Below are positions 5,171 through 7,510 of a stretch of 7,510 nt of DNA, one piece after another; within the stretch, counting starts at the first letter, position 1, and each line of letters starts with the position of its first letter. The DNA comes from JBAYNW01 sp041678605 (GTDB lineage Bacteria; Cyanobacteriota; Vampirovibrionia; Gastranaerophilales; Gastranaerophilaceae), in contig JBAYNW010000049.1 of the NCBI GenBank assembly GCA_041678605.1, forward strand, positions 1 through 7,510. Reading direction: 5' to 3'. The position numbers and the translations under genes were made by a program. The notes beneath the pieces were generated by a model. It saw only the letters and a program-made list of their open reading frames with translations, did not search any database and was not told where the DNA came from.

Positions 5171-6985
5171 CTAATACCGGACCTGATTTCTGCCGCTTTC
5201 TTTTGCAACATAAAGGCGTTGGTCGGCTTTGTCGATAATTTCACCCGGAGTTTGGCCGTCCTCGGGATAGGTAGAAACTCCTAAACTTATCGTGACGATA
5301 CCTTCCTTGTCGTTTGCCAGTTTGAAAGGACTTTCGGATATTGTTTGGCAAATTTTTTGTGCGGTGGAAATCGCTTCGTTTTTGTCGGCGTTTGGCAGAA
5401 TTATACTCATTTCTTCCCCGCCATATCTGCACACAACGTCAGTTGAGCGAACATTCTTTTTTAGTTTTTGTGCAACTTGCCTTAAAACCGCGTCGCCGGA
5501 TTGGTGGCCGAAAGTGTCGTTGAATTTTTTGAAAAAGTCTATGTCTATGATGATTAAAGAGAAGCAGGTATTGTATCTTTTACTGTTTGCAACCTGCAAA
5601 ATCATCTGTTCCTGAAAATATCTGTGGTTGTATAATTCTGTCAAGCCGTCGGTTGTCGCAAGTTTGTACTGATATTCAAAATCCCTTGATTTTAAGATGT
5701 ATTTTACGATGTACGCAAAGACAAAAATCAGGGCAATAAAGGTTACGGGCAGAACAATCGCAACCCAAAGATTGCAGAATTTCATCAAATAGTAGGTTAA
5801 GATAATATACCCGAAAGCGGTTAAAATAGTTGTTCCAAGTGCCACAAAAGTTGATGCGGTCCTTATTACCATAATTCCGACAAACAATCCCAGAATCAGA
5901 CTGATTAGCGTGTTTGTAAGCGGGCTGACTTTTTTGATAAAATTGTTGTCCAAAACGTTATTTACGTAGGTTGCATGAAGTTCGACTCCCGGATAAATCT
6001 TGCTTACGGGAATGCTTTTTGTGTCATACAAGCTGACAGCCGTCACTCCGACGTATACAATTTTGTTTTTGAAATCGAAATTGACCTTGCCCTCGCCGTT
6101 GATTGCCTCGATAATTTTGTACAAAGGAACTTCCTGAAATGTTCCCTCCGGCCCGTACCAGTTTAAGATGGCTCCGCCGTCTTCGGCCATTGGAATTGTA
6201 CGTTTGCCTATTTGCAGATTGGATTTTTTATCTATGTAAAAATCATTAATTTTAAGTCCTTCGGTTTTTTCCAGATATTTAAGTCCGACTAAAAGCGATA
6301 AATGCGGATAAAAATCGTTCTTGTAAACCATAAAGGGCGGAATTTCTCTTAAAATTCCGTCATCGGATCTTGAAACATTTATCAGACCGATATTTTTCGT
6401 CGTGGCCAATAACTGGGGCAAAATTGCACGGCAGTTTGAAAATGTTAAATCTTTGCTGAAAAAGTTAATGCCGGAATCGTTTTTCACATTAACCGTAAGT
6501 TTTTTCGGAAGATTGACGGGTTTTCTGACGTCAATGGATTGGTTGTCGAAGTTCATTGAGGTGTAAACATTTTTGTATTGTTTTATGGTATCAACCAGCA
6601 TCTTGTCAGCATTATCTTTGCTTTTTATTGATTTTACGAACATTAAATCGAATGCGATTACGCTCGGTTTTTGTTTCTCCAGATAATTTATAAGCTTTGC
6701 GTAAACATCTCTCGGAATTGGCCATTCGCCGTATTTTTCCAATAAATATTCGTAACTTGCATCATCGACTGTGACCAGAACTATATTTTTGCTTGGTTTT
6801 TTGTATCCTGAATTAACCAGAATACTCTGTCTTAAGTCAAAAGTTTTATTTTCCATAGCGGCTAAAAAGTCGCCTATCTTGGTGCTTTGTACGAAAAATA
6901 CGATAAATGCCGCCACTATAAAGAACGACAATCCGTAACTTAAATAAGTTTGAATTTTTTTATCGCTAAAAATCTTTTTAAACAT
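5171..6985 (-). CDS. CHASE2-GGDEF membrane diguanylate cyclase
   Basis: A 604-residue sensor that makes the second messenger c-di-GMP from two GTP. A membrane segment (about 14-33) leads to an extracytoplasmic CHASE2 sensory domain (about 40-350; VTVDDASYEYL at 71-81, EWPIPRDVYAKL at 87-98, YPGVELHATYVNN near 331-343). Three more membrane helices follow (about 357-376, 379-400, 407-430). The cytoplasmic GGDEF domain is 440-604: TTDGLTELYNHRYF (444-457), DIDFFKKFND with metal-binding Asp481, GHQSGD (493-498), inhibitory-site RSTD (513-516) and active-site GGEEM (522-526). GGEEM is an accepted active variant of GGDEF, and the RxxD lies five residues before it, so it should be catalytic and product-inhibited. 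The ligand of CHASE2 is unknown. ATG at 6985 has GAGG (6990-6993) four bases upstream. A small ORF ends 20 bases before it, so the two may be cotranscribed. Confidence 0.94.
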   Translation of the reverse strand: MFKKIFSDKKIQTYLSYGLSFFIVAAFIVFFVQSTKIGDFLAAMENKTFDLRQSILVNSGYKKPSKNIVLVTVDDASYEYLLEKYGEWPIPRDVYAKLINYLEKQKPSVIAFDLMFVKSIKSKDNADKMLVDTIKQYKNVYTSMNFDNQSIDVRKPVNLPKKLTVNVKNDSGINFFSKDLTFSNCRAILPQLLATTKNIGLINVSRSDDGILREIPPFMVYKNDFYPHLSLLVGLKYLEKTEGLKINDFYIDKKSNLQIGKRTIPMAEDGGAILNWYGPEGTFQEVPLYKIIEAINGEGKVNFDFKNKIVYVGVTAVSLYDTKSIPVSKIYPGVELHATYVNNVLDNNFIKKVSPLTNTLISLILGLFVGIMVIRTASTFVALGTTILTAFGYIILTYYLMKFCNLWVAIVLPVTFIALIFVFAYIVKYILKSRDFEYQYKLATTDGLTELYNHRYFQEQMILQVANSKRYNTCFSLIIIDIDFFKKFNDTFGHQSGDAVLRQVAQKLKKNVRSTDVVCRYGGEEMSIILPNADKNEAISTAQKICQTISESPFKLANDKEGIVTISLGVSTYPEDGQTPGEIIDKADQRLYVAKESGRNQVRY

Positions 6986-7005
6986 CCCGCCTCACTCAAC
7001 ACATT

Positions 7006-7170
7006 TTAACAGTTCTTATTGTAACGCAAATTCAAGTTTTTTGTAAGAATGTTCTCTAACAAAAAATGTTGCTCAAGTATTTGGTTATTTAGTTTTAAAA
7101 TATCCGTAGAATATTCTAATTCGTCGGGGCTTTTCAAATATTTTAAAAGACATTCCTCGTGCAGATTCAT
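7006..7170 (-). CDS. Small unrecognised ORF upstream of the diguanylate cyclase, 54 aa
   Basis: I do not recognise this protein. ATG at 7170 is chosen because AAAGG lies six bases upstream (7177-7181). A longer reading from TTG at 7245 (79 aa) has no ribosome binding site but adds a plausible acidic stretch (CTCEDVEDNNF). The product MNLHEECLLKYLKSPDELEY... is charged and probably helical, with leucine-rich spacing between residues 9 and 45 that could form a short coiled coil, and two cysteines. It has no membrane segment. Being 20 bases ahead of the CHASE2-GGDEF gene on the same strand, it may be cotranscribed with it. It could also be a remnant of a longer gene: an in-frame stop lies about seven codons before the TTG. 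Confidence 0.5.
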   Translation of the reverse strand: MNLHEECLLKYLKSPDELEYSTDILKLNNQILEQHFLLENILTKNLNLRYNKNC

Positions 7171-7303
7171 AAAATACCTTTGTTGAGTCTTACCAAGTTT
7201 GTGGAAATTATTATCTTCCACATCCTCACAGGTACATTCTTTCAAATTTTTGAAGACAAAACATCAACCCAATGATGAATATTATGGGTCTAAACCATCG
7301 ATT

Positions 7304-7325
7304 ATCTGGGGGAAAAAAGCCAGAT
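7304..7325. other. Small hairpin in the leader of the diguanylate cyclase unit
   Basis: ATCTGG (7304-7309) and CCAGAT (7320-7325) form a 6-bp stem around a 10-base purine-rich loop. No T-run follows on the plus strand, so it is not a standard terminator. It may lie in the 5' leader of the minus-strand unit, but that transcript's start is not known. The rest of 7246-7357 shows nothing I can name. Confidence 0.3.
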
Positions 7326-7357
7326 GTATCGTACAGAAGGGGGAAGGGCTTTGGGAT

Positions 7358-7510
7358 GGTTGGAGGATTGGAGGGTCGAACGGTTGAAGGGTTGAAAGGT
7401 CGAACGGCTTTTTACGAAGTGATTAAGTGACTGGGTGATTAAGTGATTAAGTGCAACAAAAAAATTAAAACTTCTCAATTACCCATTTCCAATTCCCAAT
7501 TTCCTTTTTT
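7358..7510 (+). repeat. Composite intergenic repeat, copy 3
   Basis: The most complete copy. It begins with 8-nt units GGTTGGAG, GATTGGAG, GGTCGAAC, GGTTGAAG, GGTTGAAA, GGTCGAAC (7358-7405, in register), then GGCTTTTTACGAA, then GTGATTAA-type units (7419-7458), the A/T-rich spacer, and 7-nt units to the window end. Bases 7388-7510 are the exact reverse complement of 1-123. The window stops inside the element, so the true right end is not visible. Confidence 0.93.

Noticed and set aside
4934..5284. 116-codon plus-strand frame after the pilin
   Set aside because: It reads through heptad arrays and the palindromic interspersed repeat and then antisense to the cyclase; its peptide is the usual artefact of such repeats.

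Overview
The window looks like a fragment of an AT-rich bacterial genome of the Gastranaerophilales/Melainabacteria kind (gut-associated, non-photosynthetic relatives of Cyanobacteria). This assignment is an inference from three things: a pilin-like protein with a GFSLVEVLITLSIIG N-terminus and a DVNG-x-KKPN-type C-terminal motif, a CHASE2-GGDEF protein, and intergenic arrays of 7-nt and 8-nt units that recall the short tandem repeats of cyanobacteria. No rRNA, tRNA, transposase, integrase or CRISPR array is visible. The first and last 123 bases are perfect reverse complements of each other, so the window may be an assembly contig that ends inside a dispersed repeat.

Layout. 1-123: repeat copy 1 (inverted). 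197-2671 (+): glycoside hydrolase family 35 enzyme, followed by 2718-3092 (+), a 124-residue protein I do not recognise. 3097-3246: repeat copy 2. 3247-3824 (-): higB-higA toxin-antitoxin operon. 3906-4127 (-): small XRE-family regulator. 4182-4931 (+): type IV pilin-like/pseudopilin protein, divergent from the regulator. 4932-5170: convergent intergenic region with two heptanucleotide arrays around an interspersed palindromic repeat. 5171-6985 (-): CHASE2-GGDEF diguanylate cyclase, with a small unrecognised ORF just upstream (7006-7170). 7246-7357: no gene seen, one small hairpin. 7358-7510: repeat copy 3.

How the parts relate. GH35 and the 124-aa protein look like a sugar-processing transcription unit, bracketed by inverted copies of the repeat. 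higBA is a self-contained stabilising or stress module with a recognisable promoter and operator-like half-sites. The XRE regulator and the pilin share a divergent control region with an 11-bp inverted repeat over the pilin -10 box. The diguanylate cyclase would make c-di-GMP, which commonly controls type IV pili and biofilm, but a link to the neighbouring pilin is only a possibility.

The most interesting patterns are (i) the composite repeat built of 8-nt and 7-nt periodic arrays and (ii) the placement of -10-like boxes so that predicted transcription starts fall at or within two bases of the start codon for four unit-leading genes that lack a Shine-Dalgarno sequence, while genes inside units have good ones. 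That suggests leaderless initiation.
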